Below are positions 1 through 8,664 of a stretch of DNA of 64,000 nt, in pieces; the first letter of the stretch is position 1; each line of letters starts with the position of its first letter. This DNA is from Candidatus Ozemobacteraceae bacterium. Lineage in GTDB: Bacteria > Muiribacteriota > Ozemobacteria > Ozemobacterales > Ozemobacteraceae. The notes beneath the pieces were generated by a model that saw only the letters and a program-made list of their open reading frames with translations, did not search any database and had not been told where the DNA came from. The stretch lies in NCBI GenBank assembly GCA_035373905.1, contig DAOSOK010000022.1:1-64000 (forward strand), read 5' to 3'. The translations under genes and the position numbers were made by a program.

Positions 1-63
1 CTCATATGTTAGGCAACAGCTATCACGAGTAAAATATAATTCCTCCAGACCGACATGGCACAG

Positions 64-174
64 ACGTTCGTCCTGAGCTTGTCGAAGGGCGAGTGCATAC
101 GTGCTTCGACAAGCTCAGCACGAACGATATCGAGTATGCGGGTGATTGCCGTGTTCCTTGTGTGAGACGAGGAG
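64..174 (-). repeat. REP-like interspersed repeat, copy A
   Basis: The core is two facing arms (GAGCTTGTCGAAGGGC and GCTTCGACAAGCTCAGCAC) that can fold back on each other. Beyond the core, a tail containing TGTTCCTTGTGTGAGACGAG is repeated almost exactly, in opposite orientation, at 27814-27925, so these two copies form one subfamily about 110 bp long. The repeat lies upstream of the first gene and is non-coding. Confidence 0.75.
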
Positions 175-195
175 GAATGTATCTCGAATGGCATG

Positions 196-224
196 TTGCG
201 TTGCCCTCGGGGAGCGGTTACCAT
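196..224 (+). promoter_or_regulatory. Putative sigma70-type promoter for the cNMP/ParA/TPR gene
   Basis: TTGCGT (196-201), a 17-bp spacer and TACCAT (219-224) would start transcription near 231, about 29 bases before the ATG at 260. Confidence 0.4.
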
Positions 225-259
225 AGAAAAAAAATCCGTTTTGTGGGAAAGGGTCTGTC

Positions 260-2521
260 ATGCTGGAAAACGTCACTCTGTTCAGCGAGCTTTCCGCCGA
301 AGAGGTGAAAGAACTCGAATCCATGATATGTCGCGAGGAAGTGCGGCGCGGCGACGTCATTTTTCAAGAGGGCGATGCTACCCGCGACCTGTTCATCGTC
401 CATTCGGGCGAGGTGGAAATCAGCGTCCGCGACTTGGCGGGAACGCCCAAGCTCATCTCGACCTTCGGCGAGAACGAATTCTTCGGGGAGATGTCCCTCC
501 TCGATCGCAAAGCCACACGATCCGCCACGGCGCGCGCGACCCGCAACACGGTCCTGCTCAAGCTTCCTGCCGCCCGCCTCGAGCCTCTGCTTGATGCGCA
601 GACGCCGCTCAGCCGCAGCATCCACGGCAAGATCCTGCACGCCCTGAGCCGCCGGCTCCGCGACATCACGCAGCGGGCCGCCGGTCTCATCAAGGCTCCC
701 GAGGCGGCCCTGGGCCGTATCGTCTCGATCGTCTCGGCCCGCAGCGGGTGCGGCAAGACCACGCTGGCGACCAACCTGGCGTATCTTCTGGCCCGCGAGA
801 CGGGAAAGCGCGTCCTGTTCATCGACCTCGACCGGCACTACGGCGACGGCAGCTTCCTGATGGGCGGCTACAGCCAGAAATCCGTCGCGACGCTCTGCCG
901 TGCGCTCCGTGGGGCTTCCCTCTCGACCGAGGAGTTGATGATGCATTTCACGCCCCTCGTCGAGCGCCTCTGGATCCTTCCCGCGCTCAGCAACATTCTC
1001 GAAGCTGAGGAGATGCGCGTCGAGGATCTCGTAGGCATGGTGCATACCTGCCAGAAGCTGTTCGACTATCTCATTCTCGATACCGACGAGGGGCTGAGCG
1101 AGACGGTGCTGAACGCGATGGAGATCGCGGAGCGGACGATCTTTCTGCTCGATTCCCGCGATATTCTCAGCGTCAAGAACACGGTGCGCTTCTTCCAGGC
1201 CCTGAGCGGCCTGAGGTTCCCGGAAAACAAGATCACGGTCATATCGAACAAGGCCCGCGAGGATTACCGGCCCGAGACGGTGCCCACGACGCGCTTCCGT
1301 ATCTCCGGTATCCTTCCCGAAGTCCAGGATTCGTCCCGCCAGGAGGGAAAAACCCTCTACCAGGTCAATCCCCAGCACCGATTCTGCGAAGCCGTTCGGA
1401 ACCTGGTTCGGACCCTGCTCCAGGAGACGGCTTCGGTTGCCGCACCCGCGGCCGGCTTCCTGAACCGACTGGCGGCGCCGCAACCCATGGGAAGCGGAAC
1501 TTCCGCCGTCCCGGCAGTTCCTGACTCGGGCAAAAACAACGGAACTTCGATCGACAGCATCCAGCGGGAGACGATCTCCGGACTTATCCACGGCATCAAG
1601 CTTCTGCTCGAGAAAGGCCTGCTGACCGAAGCCGAGGCTGAAGCACGCCAGTTGCTTCACTTCTGCCGCGATTCCAGCGAGTTGTATCAGGTCCTCGGCG
1701 AGATTCTTCTCTGCCGCGGCGTCGCCGAAGAGGCGCTTCTGGTGCTGCGCAAGGCTGCGGAAACCGATCCGTCCAACGGCATGGCCATCGGCCTCGTCGG
1801 GTCGATCACCGGCGAGAAGAACCTCATTCTCAAAGGCATCGGCCTCCTCCAGGAGCGGCTCAAGGGCTGCCCCAACTTTCCCGATCTGATCAACGATCTC
1901 GGCAGGCTCCATTTCTTCGCGGGCCAGTTCGCCGAGGCCAAGAAAGCCTTCCGGCAAGCCCTGGATATCAATCCCAACTTCCGGGAAGGGCGGATCAACC
2001 TCGCGATCGCCTGCGGCGAAGACGGAAATCCCACCGGCGGCCTCGAGGTGCTGGCCCCGCTCCAGGACCGCGGCGTGCGCGGCCATTACCTCGCAGGGTG
2101 TTTTCACCAGCTTCTCGGCAATTTTCCCGAGGCGTTCAGCGAGTTCAAGAAGGCCGCCGCGCACCTGGCCGAGTATCACGATCTCCAGGATCGTCTCGAA
2201 AGCATGAGCGCCTATTTCCGGAAACTGGAAAACCTCGTCGAGATGCACCGGCGCTACCTCGACCGGCATCCCGGCTTCCCGGACCTCCACGTGCGCCTCG
2301 CCGACCTGTTCGTCCAGATGGGCGAAACCGAGAACGCGATTTGCTCGCTGAAAGAGGCCCTGCGTCTCAAACCCGACTATCCCGAAGCGAAAGCGAAGCT
2401 GTCCCGCCTCACGGCGCCACCCGCCTCCGCCAAACCCGGGTTGACAGCCGTCGATTCGTCGAAAAACCGTCCCGGGAAGCATTCGGAGCCATTCCAGAAA
2501 GGCGCCGCCGGAATCCGCTGA
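260..2521 (+). CDS. Cyclic-nucleotide-binding / ParA-MinD-like ATPase / TPR fusion protein
   Basis: A 753-residue cytoplasmic protein with three parts. Residues 1-125 form a cyclic-nucleotide-binding (Crp-type) beta-roll with the FGEMSLL and RSATA phosphate-cassette segments. Residues 150-390 form a ParA/MinD/CpaE-like ATPase with Walker A SGCGKTT (K166), a switch segment LFIDLDRHYGDGSF and a later LILDTDEG strand. The signature lysine of the deviant Walker A (KGGxGKTT) is replaced: the loop reads ARSGCGKTT. Residues 440-740 are TPR-type helical repeats. There is no signal peptide. The start at 260 follows a GGAAAGG ribosome site. The inferred role is a nucleotide-responsive positioning or assembly ATPase, as CpaE is for pili; the target is unknown. 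No partner genes adjoin it. Confidence 0.8.
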   Translation: MLENVTLFSELSAEEVKELESMICREEVRRGDVIFQEGDATRDLFIVHSGEVEISVRDLAGTPKLISTFGENEFFGEMSLLDRKATRSATARATRNTVLLKLPAARLEPLLDAQTPLSRSIHGKILHALSRRLRDITQRAAGLIKAPEAALGRIVSIVSARSGCGKTTLATNLAYLLARETGKRVLFIDLDRHYGDGSFLMGGYSQKSVATLCRALRGASLSTEELMMHFTPLVERLWILPALSNILEAEEMRVEDLVGMVHTCQKLFDYLILDTDEGLSETVLNAMEIAERTIFLLDSRDILSVKNTVRFFQALSGLRFPENKITVISNKAREDYRPETVPTTRFRISGILPEVQDSSRQEGKTLYQVNPQHRFCEAVRNLVRTLLQETASVAAPAAGFLNRLAAPQPMGSGTSAVPAVPDSGKNNGTSIDSIQRETISGLIHGIKLLLEKGLLTEAEAEARQLLHFCRDSSELYQVLGEILLCRGVAEEALLVLRKAAETDPSNGMAIGLVGSITGEKNLILKGIGLLQERLKGCPNFPDLINDLGRLHFFAGQFAEAKKAFRQALDINPNFREGRINLAIACGEDGNPTGGLEVLAPLQDRGVRGHYLAGCFHQLLGNFPEAFSEFKKAAAHLAEYHDLQDRLESMSAYFRKLENLVEMHRRYLDRHPGFPDLHVRLADLFVQMGETENAICSLKEALRLKPDYPEAKAKLSRLTAPPASAKPGLTAVDSSKNRPGKHSEPFQKGAAGIR

Positions 2522-2689
2522 CGACCGTGTCGTGAACGCTCGGCTCCGCGTTTCTTGCTGTTGAGCCGAGGAGACGAAGCGCGTTCCGATTGCCCCGAGG
2601 TCGAATGGAGAGAGCCTCTCGTGCTTCGAACGAGAGGCGCCGGAATCATGTGGCACGAGTTCCGCGCGGGGCATTTCTGTACAAAATAG

Positions 2690-2718
2690 TTGCCTCGGGG
2701 CCGACACGATTCTATGAT
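2690..2718 (+). promoter_or_regulatory. Putative sigma70 promoter for the M3 peptidase gene
   Basis: TTGCCT (2690-2695), a 17-bp spacer and TATGAT (2713-2718) lie 38 bases before the ATG at 2757. Confidence 0.55.
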
Positions 2719-2756
2719 GGTTGCCGTTCGGCAAGACATACCCATAAGGAGAGAAC

Positions 2757-4637
2757 ATGAAGAAGCATCTGGCGTATTTTTTCCTGCCCATGCTGGCCGT
2801 GAACGTGCTGGCGGCTCCCGGGCTCCATGCGACCGAGCGCGCGGAAGTGCCGCAAAACCTCACGTGGAACACCGCTGACCTGTATGCCACCGAGGACGCG
2901 TGGGCCGAGAAGGCGAAGGACATCGCCGCGCGCATTCCGAAGCTGGCCGATTTCCAGGGGAAGATGGGCGCGGATGCCACGGCATTCTATACCGCCCTCG
3001 ATACCATCATGGCCCTCGACCTCGACCTCGTCCGGCTGATGACCTACGCCAGCATGAGAAGCGACGAAGACACCCGCGCCGGCAAGCCCCGCGAGATGGA
3101 ACAGACCTCGAGCGACCTCGCCGTGAAGTTCACCGCCGCCGTCTCCTTCATGCGCCCCGAGATTCTCGAACTGGGCGAAAAGAAGGTCATGGGGTTCGTT
3201 CAGGCCGAGCCGAAGCTCCGGCCCTACAAACCCTGGCTGGAAGATATCCTGCGCTATGCCCCGCACACCCTCTCGAAGGCCGAAGAGAAAGTGGCTGCCC
3301 AGGCGAACATGATGGCCGAAGGCCCCGGCAGCGCCTACAGCATCTTCACCAACGCCGACATGCCGTATCCCGAAGTGGTTCTTTCCGACGGCAAGCGGGT
3401 GAGGCTCGACGCGTCGGCCTACACCAACTATCGCGCCTCCTCCAACCGCGATGACCGCATGAAAGTGTTCCGGAACTTCTGGGGAAAATACAAGAAGTTC
3501 GAGCGCACGCTCGGCACGACCCTCAGCGGCCACGTCAAGACCCACCTGTTCACCAAAGAGATCCGCAAATACAACAGCTGTCTCGAAGCGGCCCTGTTCG
3601 ACGCGAACGTGCCGGTTGCCGTCTACAAGCAGCTGATCGCCGACGTTCACGCGAACCTGCCGACCCTGCATCGATATCTCAAGCTGCGCAAGCGCATCAT
3701 GGGCGTCGACCAGCTCGGCTACGAAGACCTCTACGCCCCGATCGTGAAGGAAGTCGACCTGAAATACACCCCGGAAGAAGCGATGAAGCTCGTTCTCGAG
3801 GCCGTCGAACCGCTCGGCAAGGAATACGTCGACGCCGTCAGAACCGGCTACGAAAACCGCTGGATCGACTTCATTCCGACCACCGGCAAGAAGTCCGGCG
3901 CCTACAGCACGGGCGTGTTCGGCGTCCATCCCTATCAGCTCCAGAACTTCACCGGGCTGTATGAGGAAGTCTCGACGCTGGCCCACGAGTTCGGCCACTC
4001 GATCCACACCTACCTGTCCGACAAGAACCAGCCGTATGCGACCCACGACTACAAGACCTTCGTCGCGGAAGTCGCCTCGACGCTGAACGAGAACCTGCTC
4101 CTCAACCTGATGCTCAGGAAAACCACCGACAAGGCCACCCGGCTGTTCCTGCTGGGAAGCCACCTCGACGGCCTGCGCACGACGCTGTTCCGCCAGACGC
4201 TGTTCGCCGAGTTCGAGATGCTCATCCACGAGATGGCCGAGAAGGGCGAGCCGCTCACCGGCGAGAAGCTGACCGAGCTGTATCTCAAGCTCCTGAAGGA
4301 ATACTACGGGCACGACAAGGGCGTGTGCAACATCAAGGACCTGTACGGCATCGAGTGGGCCTACATCCCTCACTTCTACTACAACTTCTACGTGTACCAG
4401 TATGCGACGAGCATCACCGCCTCCTCCATGATCGCCGCGAACATCCGCTCGGAAAAGACCGCCGATGCGGCTCGCACAGCATATCTGAAGATGCTTTCCT
4501 CCGGCTCGTCGAAATACCCGATCGACCTGCTGAAGGAGGCCGGCGTCGACATGACCACCTCCGAGCCGTTCAACGCGGCCATCAAGGAGATGAACACCGT
4601 CATGGACGAGATGGAGAAGCTTCTCGAAGAGAAGTAA
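2757..4637 (+). CDS. Secreted M3-family oligoendopeptidase (PepF/M3B type)
   Basis: A 626-residue zinc metallopeptidase of family M3 (oligoendopeptidase F group), which cleaves short peptides. The zinc motif HEFGH is at residues 410-414 and the third ligand is probably E438 in VAEVAST. The length and the N-terminal helical region are normal for the family. Unlike cytoplasmic PepF, it begins with a clear signal peptide (about 20 residues, hydrophobic core FFLPMLAVNVLAA), so it probably acts in the periplasm or outside. AGGAGA stands 6 bases before the ATG. It is monocistronic, with a promoter in front and a strong hairpin behind. It fits the other exported peptidases in the window in supplying peptides for fermentation. 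Confidence 0.92.
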   Translation: MKKHLAYFFLPMLAVNVLAAPGLHATERAEVPQNLTWNTADLYATEDAWAEKAKDIAARIPKLADFQGKMGADATAFYTALDTIMALDLDLVRLMTYASMRSDEDTRAGKPREMEQTSSDLAVKFTAAVSFMRPEILELGEKKVMGFVQAEPKLRPYKPWLEDILRYAPHTLSKAEEKVAAQANMMAEGPGSAYSIFTNADMPYPEVVLSDGKRVRLDASAYTNYRASSNRDDRMKVFRNFWGKYKKFERTLGTTLSGHVKTHLFTKEIRKYNSCLEAALFDANVPVAVYKQLIADVHANLPTLHRYLKLRKRIMGVDQLGYEDLYAPIVKEVDLKYTPEEAMKLVLEAVEPLGKEYVDAVRTGYENRWIDFIPTTGKKSGAYSTGVFGVHPYQLQNFTGLYEEVSTLAHEFGHSIHTYLSDKNQPYATHDYKTFVAEVASTLNENLLLNLMLRKTTDKATRLFLLGSHLDGLRTTLFRQTLFAEFEMLIHEMAEKGEPLTGEKLTELYLKLLKEYYGHDKGVCNIKDLYGIEWAYIPHFYYNFYVYQYATSITASSMIAANIRSEKTADAARTAYLKMLSSGSSKYPIDLLKEAGVDMTTSEPFNAAIKEMNTVMDEMEKLLEEK

Positions 4638-4657
4638 ATCTATAGATATAATATCTG
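4636..4657. other. AT-rich TATA island (intergenic)
   Basis: TATAGATATAATATC directly follows the stop codon of the M3 peptidase gene. It is one of about thirty such islands, described in the findings. Confidence 0.5.
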
Positions 4658-4676
4658 ACTCGTTGTCCGAATCAAA

Positions 4677-4704
4677 GACGCCGCCCGGGAAGCCGGGCGG
4701 CGTC
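4677..4704 (+). terminator. Hairpin terminator after the M3 peptidase gene
   Basis: A perfect 12-bp stem (GACGCCGCCCGG / CCGGGCGGCGTC) closes on a GAAG tetraloop 40 bases after the stop. It has no T-run, so it may act as a factor-dependent or mRNA-stabilising hairpin. Confidence 0.7.
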
Positions 4705-4730
4705 GCTCATCTGCAGATTGAAAACCAACC

Positions 4731-4813
4731 GGTCGCCCTGAGCATGTCGAAGGGCGAAATGAGGAACCATCGGCAAGTGGCTGTTCGTGCTTCGACAAGC
4801 TCAGCACGAACGG
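4731..4813 (+). repeat. REP-like interspersed repeat, copy B
   Basis: The core arms are GCCCTGAGCATGTCGAAGGGC and a matching TTCGACAAGCTCAGCACGAA. Outside the core, CTGCAGATTGAAAACCA (from 4711) and TGGTTTTTGATATGCAGG (to about 4843) form imperfect terminal inverted repeats, giving this copy a MITE-like outline of about 135 bp. Its tail resembles those of copies C and D. Confidence 0.7.
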
Positions 4814-4893
4814 AGACACGAAGCTGGTTTTTGATATGCAGGACTCAATAGAATGAAGCGTTTCTCCGAGCCTCTGTGGTTCGGTCTCTTGGA

Positions 4894-7281
4894 TCACACG
4901 CTCTGGTTGTTCGGGGGAAGGGGGCCGCGAAGGCGGAGAAACCAGGCGCGAAGTCGCTTGTCGTTCGCGACGACGGTGCGGCCGTCGCGGCTCGAGGCCA
5001 GGCAGGAGAACGGTTCGAAGCCGCGGAAGCGGGCGATGAGGCGGCAGTCGGGGAGGCGCCAGAGGCCGAGACCGGCTTCGCCCATGACCGTGAGGGCGTG
5101 GCGGCCGTCCGGAACGAACACCGCGCCGAGTCGCTGGCGCTCGACCGTGTCCTCCACGGTGCCGGCGATCTCGCCGATCGTCTCGATCAGCGCCTGGCCG
5201 GGAAGACGCGCCTCGACCTTCAGCCGGTCGCTTCCGGTGACCGCCCAGACTCCGTCGGGGCTCAGGGCCGCCCCGTTATAGCCTTCCGCGCGGCCTTCGG
5301 CAAGGCGTTCGCCCGTGGACCAGTTCCACACCTGGACGCCGAAATGGTGCGCCTTGGTTGTGAGCAGAAATCCGTCGTCGGAGATGGCCACCCTGTCGGC
5401 GGAACAGCGAACGGTTGCGGCGATGCGCCGTTCGGCAGGAACGAGGACCTGCACGTTCTTTTCGTCGAGGACGGCCAGGAGAGACCCGTCCCGGCTGAAC
5501 GCGACGTCCCGCATCCGCTCATACTTCCCGAACTCCAGGCGCCAGGGCTCTTCGTCGGTCGCGATCCCCGGCCCGGGGTCGGCTTTCCGGATTTCGATGA
5601 ATGCTCCCGAGTCGAGGACGGCGACGATCCAGGTGCCGCAGGGGCTCCAGGCGAGGGAACTCAGGCGCCACCCGAACTCCGGCCGCATGGCCGGCTCCCC
5701 GCCGTCAACGGGATACCGCCGGGCCGTCCCATCGGATGAACTGCAGAGCAGCCATCCGCCGTCGGGGCTCAGCGAAGCGCCGTTGAATGACGGAATGGAC
5801 GCTGATTCCCATAGTATAGAATATGGAATATTGTCGAGCCGGACGACGTTCACGCCGGTCTTCGATTGGAGCACCGCCCGGTTCCCGTCGGGGGAGACCA
5901 GCACTCTGAAGGCTTCGAAAGCGGATTTCGGAGGCGCGCCGGCCGAGACGAGCAGGGCCATGTTCCAGACCTTCACCTCGCCCGCTCCGGAGGTGACGAG
6001 ATGCCGGCCGTCCGGAGAGGCCGCGACGGAGTCGATGCTGCCGGGGTGCGCGTCGAAACAGCAGAGGCTCTTCCCGTCAGCCATGTCGAAGAGAGCGAGG
6101 CGGCCGGTCGAGACGGAAACGGCAAGCGGGCCGGCTTCCGAAAGGAACCAGACGGGCTGGTTGAACTGGTCGGGAATCCTCTGTTCCCAGAGTTGACGGC
6201 CGTCAGCGAGGTTCCAGAGGCGAAGGCGGCCGCCGCCCGTTCCGGCGATGCGCGTTCCGTCTGATGAGAGCGCCATGACCTGGATGTACTCCCCGCCTGC
6301 GTCGATCGAACGCATGTTCCCGCTCTCCACGGATATCACCCGGATCGCCTTCCGGTCGTTCATCACGAGGTGACGGCCGTCCGGCGTGAAGGCGAGGTCG
6401 GAGTGCAGAATCGACGCCGAGGGCCAGGTGCCGATCGTCGCCTCGTCCGTGATCCGGCGCAGATACAGGTTTGAACAGCCGATGACGGCCGCGTGTCGGT
6501 TGTCGGGGCTGATGGCGAGCGCGGTCAGGCCGCCGGAACGTTCGTCGGAGCCCTTGATCGCCCAGACGGCCCGGCCCTGTCTGACATCCCAGACCTCGAC
6601 GTCGAACGAGGAGAAATACTCCCCGTCGAAGCCGGTGGAGGTCTGCGTGCCGAAGGAGAACATCCAGCCGTCGCGGCTGAAGACGAACCGGCTGATCTCG
6701 GGACGTGCGATGTTCGCCACGAGCTGGTCATTCGCGAGATTTCGGAGCCGGAAGTTCTTTCTGTCGCTCTCTTCGATCAGGACGCAGCCTCCGGAGCCGG
6801 CGAGAAGCCTGCCGTTTCCGGCCGCGCGGCTTGTGATCAGGGCGCCGGTCCGGACATCGCGTATCTCGACCAGGCCCGGCGGGCGGTTGATCGTGGCCCG
6901 TCCGTCCGACGTCAGGGGCGGCTGGCGCTCTCCCGTGCCGCCCGGGAGCCTTCTGACCAGGGCGGGATTGTCGGGAACGGATGCGAGGAGGTCTTCGAAC
7001 CACGCCAGGCCGGCGGCCTCGAACCGTCGTTCGGCTTCAGCCGCGAGGTCGGCGAAACCGCACGCGACGGCCCGATTGCGGATCTGCTGCAGGGCGAACG
7101 AGGGCTCGTCGGCCGGTTTCCAGCCGGCCAGCGCGGTCGCCTCCCGGTCGAGAACCCGCTGAAGCGCCTCGAGGCTGGCGTCGCCGGGCAATCGTCCGAG
7201 GGCCTCGGCGAGCCACGTTTTGGCCGCCTGAGCCCCGTTTTCCGCCAGAAGATCCAGGACTCGATCCAACTGCTCTCTCAT
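4894..7281 (-). CDS. Large WD40-repeat protein with helical N-terminal domain
   Basis: A 795-residue protein read from the ATG at 7281 (MREQLDRVLDLL). The first 130 residues look all-helical. The rest contains at least twelve WD40-like blades, recognisable by recurring SPDGRHL, SPDNRHA, SPDGGWL and WNL/VWN segments, enough for one or two beta-propellers. WD40 propellers are protein-interaction scaffolds; no catalytic domain is seen. There is no signal peptide. An upstream in-frame extension to 7434 is possible but overlaps the start region of the divergent neighbour. There is no Shine-Dalgarno sequence; a TATACT box ends 6 bases before the ATG, which would make the transcript leaderless. The gene has its own promoter and stands divergent to the SprT-like gene. 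An AT island at 5811-5833 lies inside it. Confidence 0.8.
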   Translation of the reverse strand: MREQLDRVLDLLAENGAQAAKTWLAEALGRLPGDASLEALQRVLDREATALAGWKPADEPSFALQQIRNRAVACGFADLAAEAERRFEAAGLAWFEDLLASVPDNPALVRRLPGGTGERQPPLTSDGRATINRPPGLVEIRDVRTGALITSRAAGNGRLLAGSGGCVLIEESDRKNFRLRNLANDQLVANIARPEISRFVFSRDGWMFSFGTQTSTGFDGEYFSSFDVEVWDVRQGRAVWAIKGSDERSGGLTALAISPDNRHAAVIGCSNLYLRRITDEATIGTWPSASILHSDLAFTPDGRHLVMNDRKAIRVISVESGNMRSIDAGGEYIQVMALSSDGTRIAGTGGGRLRLWNLADGRQLWEQRIPDQFNQPVWFLSEAGPLAVSVSTGRLALFDMADGKSLCCFDAHPGSIDSVAASPDGRHLVTSGAGEVKVWNMALLVSAGAPPKSAFEAFRVLVSPDGNRAVLQSKTGVNVVRLDNIPYSILWESASIPSFNGASLSPDGGWLLCSSSDGTARRYPVDGGEPAMRPEFGWRLSSLAWSPCGTWIVAVLDSGAFIEIRKADPGPGIATDEEPWRLEFGKYERMRDVAFSRDGSLLAVLDEKNVQVLVPAERRIAATVRCSADRVAISDDGFLLTTKAHHFGVQVWNWSTGERLAEGRAEGYNGAALSPDGVWAVTGSDRLKVEARLPGQALIETIGEIAGTVEDTVERQRLGAVFVPDGRHALTVMGEAGLGLWRLPDCRLIARFRGFEPFSCLASSRDGRTVVANDKRLRAWFLRLRGPLPPNNQSV

Positions 7282-7287
7282 GACGTC

Positions 7288-7293
7288 AGTATA
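7288..7293 (-). promoter_or_regulatory. Putative -10 box of a leaderless transcript (WD40 gene)
   Basis: On the minus strand TATACT is followed by GACGTC and then the ATG at 7281, so the expected transcription start coincides with the A of the start codon. No good -35 box is visible. Confidence 0.3.
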
Positions 7294-7359
7294 CCGCAGA
7301 ACAACGCAACGGCCGGTTTCCCCGCAATGGTGCTTCTCAACAAAGAACCGCTCCCGCCG

Positions 7360-7368
7360 TGGTAGAAT
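7360..7368 (+). promoter_or_regulatory. Extended -10 promoter TGGTAGAAT
   Basis: TGG followed by TAGAAT (7363-7368) lies 61 bases before the start of the SprT-like gene. The same extended -10 pattern recurs at 26292, 28974 (minus strand), 33160 and 45521. Confidence 0.55.
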
Positions 7369-7428
7369 ATGGTGCATTCCCCGATTTTTGCGGGCAGGCA
7401 TTTCGAGCGGCGCGGGAGACGTTTTTCC

Positions 7429-8559
7429 ATGCATGAGCGTATCTGCGAAGAAGTCGCACAGTTCGTCGAACGAAGCATTCTGAACGGGCTTTCCGCTTTA
7501 TGGGACGAGATTTTCCGGGAGTTGAACCACGTCTGCCGGGGCCATGTCGACGGCTTGCGCAAGCCGGGATTCACGATCTGCGAGATGGGCCCCCTTGGCG
7601 AGTGGAGCGACGAGCGAAGGCTCATCAGCCTGCAACGGAATCTCGTCTTCAATCACACGTGGGATGCCGTCGTCGACGTGTTCAAGCACGAGGTCGCGCA
7701 CCAGATCGCGCATGAATTGCTCGGCGCGAGGCGTGAAGTCATGCATGGCCCCGCTTTCCTGCAGGCCTGCCGGATGATCCGCGCCGATCCGCGTGCGTCG
7801 GCCGAATACAAGACCCTGCACGAGTGCATCCGCGACGGGAAGGCCTCCGAAGCCGACCGGATCCTTGACAAGGTCAACAAGCTGCTCGCCCTGGCCCAGA
7901 GTTCGTCGGAGCACGAGGCACGCGAGGCGATGCGGAAGGCCCATGAGTTGATGCGCGCCTACAACGTCGAATCCATCGAGACGCGGCCGCATCGGAATCA
8001 TTACAGCATGTTCCTGGGACGGCCCGCCCTGCGGCATCCGCCCGAAGTCTCGGTTCTGGGCGGCCTGCTGCGCACGTTCTACTTCGTCGAAACGATCTGG
8101 ATACAGGCCTGGGTCGTCGAGCGAAACCGCCTGGGGCGCGTGCTCGAGATCAGCGGCACCTCGGAAAACCTCGCCATGGCCGAATACGTCTTCGCTTTCA
8201 TCAACCGCTACATCGAACATGCCTGGGCGGAATTCCGCAGCCGGAGCGGGGTTTCCGGCCGCCGCCGGCAGTCCGATTTCGCGGTCGGGGTCGTCAAGGG
8301 GTTCCATGAAACCCTCACCCGCGATGAAGCGACAAAGGCGGATGGGACGCAGACCTCGGCGCTCATCCTGGCGCGCGACGCCGAGCTTCACGCCTACTTC
8401 CGGACCCGCTACCCCCGGATCAGAACCACCACCGGAAAATCGCGCATGATCGATCCCAACGTTATCGAAGCCGGCAAAGAGGCAGGTCGAAAACTCCGCA
8501 TTCACCGAGGGATTCATGACGCGTCATCCGGGCCGGTCAGGCTGCTGACGGAAACATAG
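7429..8559 (+). CDS. SprT-like / DUF2786 domain protein
   Basis: A 376-residue cytoplasmic protein. Residues 1-130 resemble the SprT-like minimal metallopeptidase region, with HEVAHQIAHE (H87, E88, H91) and a following HGPAF histidine as zinc site. From about residue 140 a DUF2786-type segment begins (ILDKVNKLLALAQSS), with EAREAMRKAHELM, and is followed by an alpha/beta C-terminal half. The biochemical role of such fusions is unknown to me; DNA-protein or protein-quality roles are guesses from SprT. The ATG at 7429 has GGGAGAC 8 bases upstream; an earlier in-frame ATG at 7369 abuts the -10 box and is rejected. It is monocistronic and ends at a bidirectional terminator. Confidence 0.75.
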   Translation: MHERICEEVAQFVERSILNGLSALWDEIFRELNHVCRGHVDGLRKPGFTICEMGPLGEWSDERRLISLQRNLVFNHTWDAVVDVFKHEVAHQIAHELLGARREVMHGPAFLQACRMIRADPRASAEYKTLHECIRDGKASEADRILDKVNKLLALAQSSSEHEAREAMRKAHELMRAYNVESIETRPHRNHYSMFLGRPALRHPPEVSVLGGLLRTFYFVETIWIQAWVVERNRLGRVLEISGTSENLAMAEYVFAFINRYIEHAWAEFRSRSGVSGRRRQSDFAVGVVKGFHETLTRDEATKADGTQTSALILARDAELHAYFRTRYPRIRTTTGKSRMIDPNVIEAGKEAGRKLRIHRGIHDASSGPVRLLTET

Positions 8560-8595
8560 AATTCCCGCGCGAGCAGAGCCGCTTTGAACCGGTAA

Positions 8596-8613
8596 TATAT
8601 TTTCTGGCATATA
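8596..8613. other. AT-rich TATA island (intergenic)
   Basis: TATAT and ATATA face each other across 8 bp (TTTCTGGC). It is one of the cleanest inverted examples of the dispersed motif. Confidence 0.5.
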
Positions 8614-8615
8614 AA

Positions 8616-8647
8616 AATCCCCTTCGTGCGATGACCCGAAGGGGATT
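8616..8647. terminator. Bidirectional hairpin terminator
   Basis: An 11-bp perfect stem (AATCCCCTTCG / CGAAGGGGATT) with a 10-base loop sits between two convergent genes and can serve both. Confidence 0.75.
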
Positions 8648-8664
8648 GTCGTTGCGGGGGCTCG

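Noticed and set aside
218..2980. 920-residue open frame on the minus strand over the first genes
   Set aside because: It is a GC-driven shadow frame: it lacks recognisable domains, while the plus-strand genes show clear families and ribosome sites. The same holds for the long shadows at 22068-24533, 32980-35022, 41088-43619 and 53663-55810.
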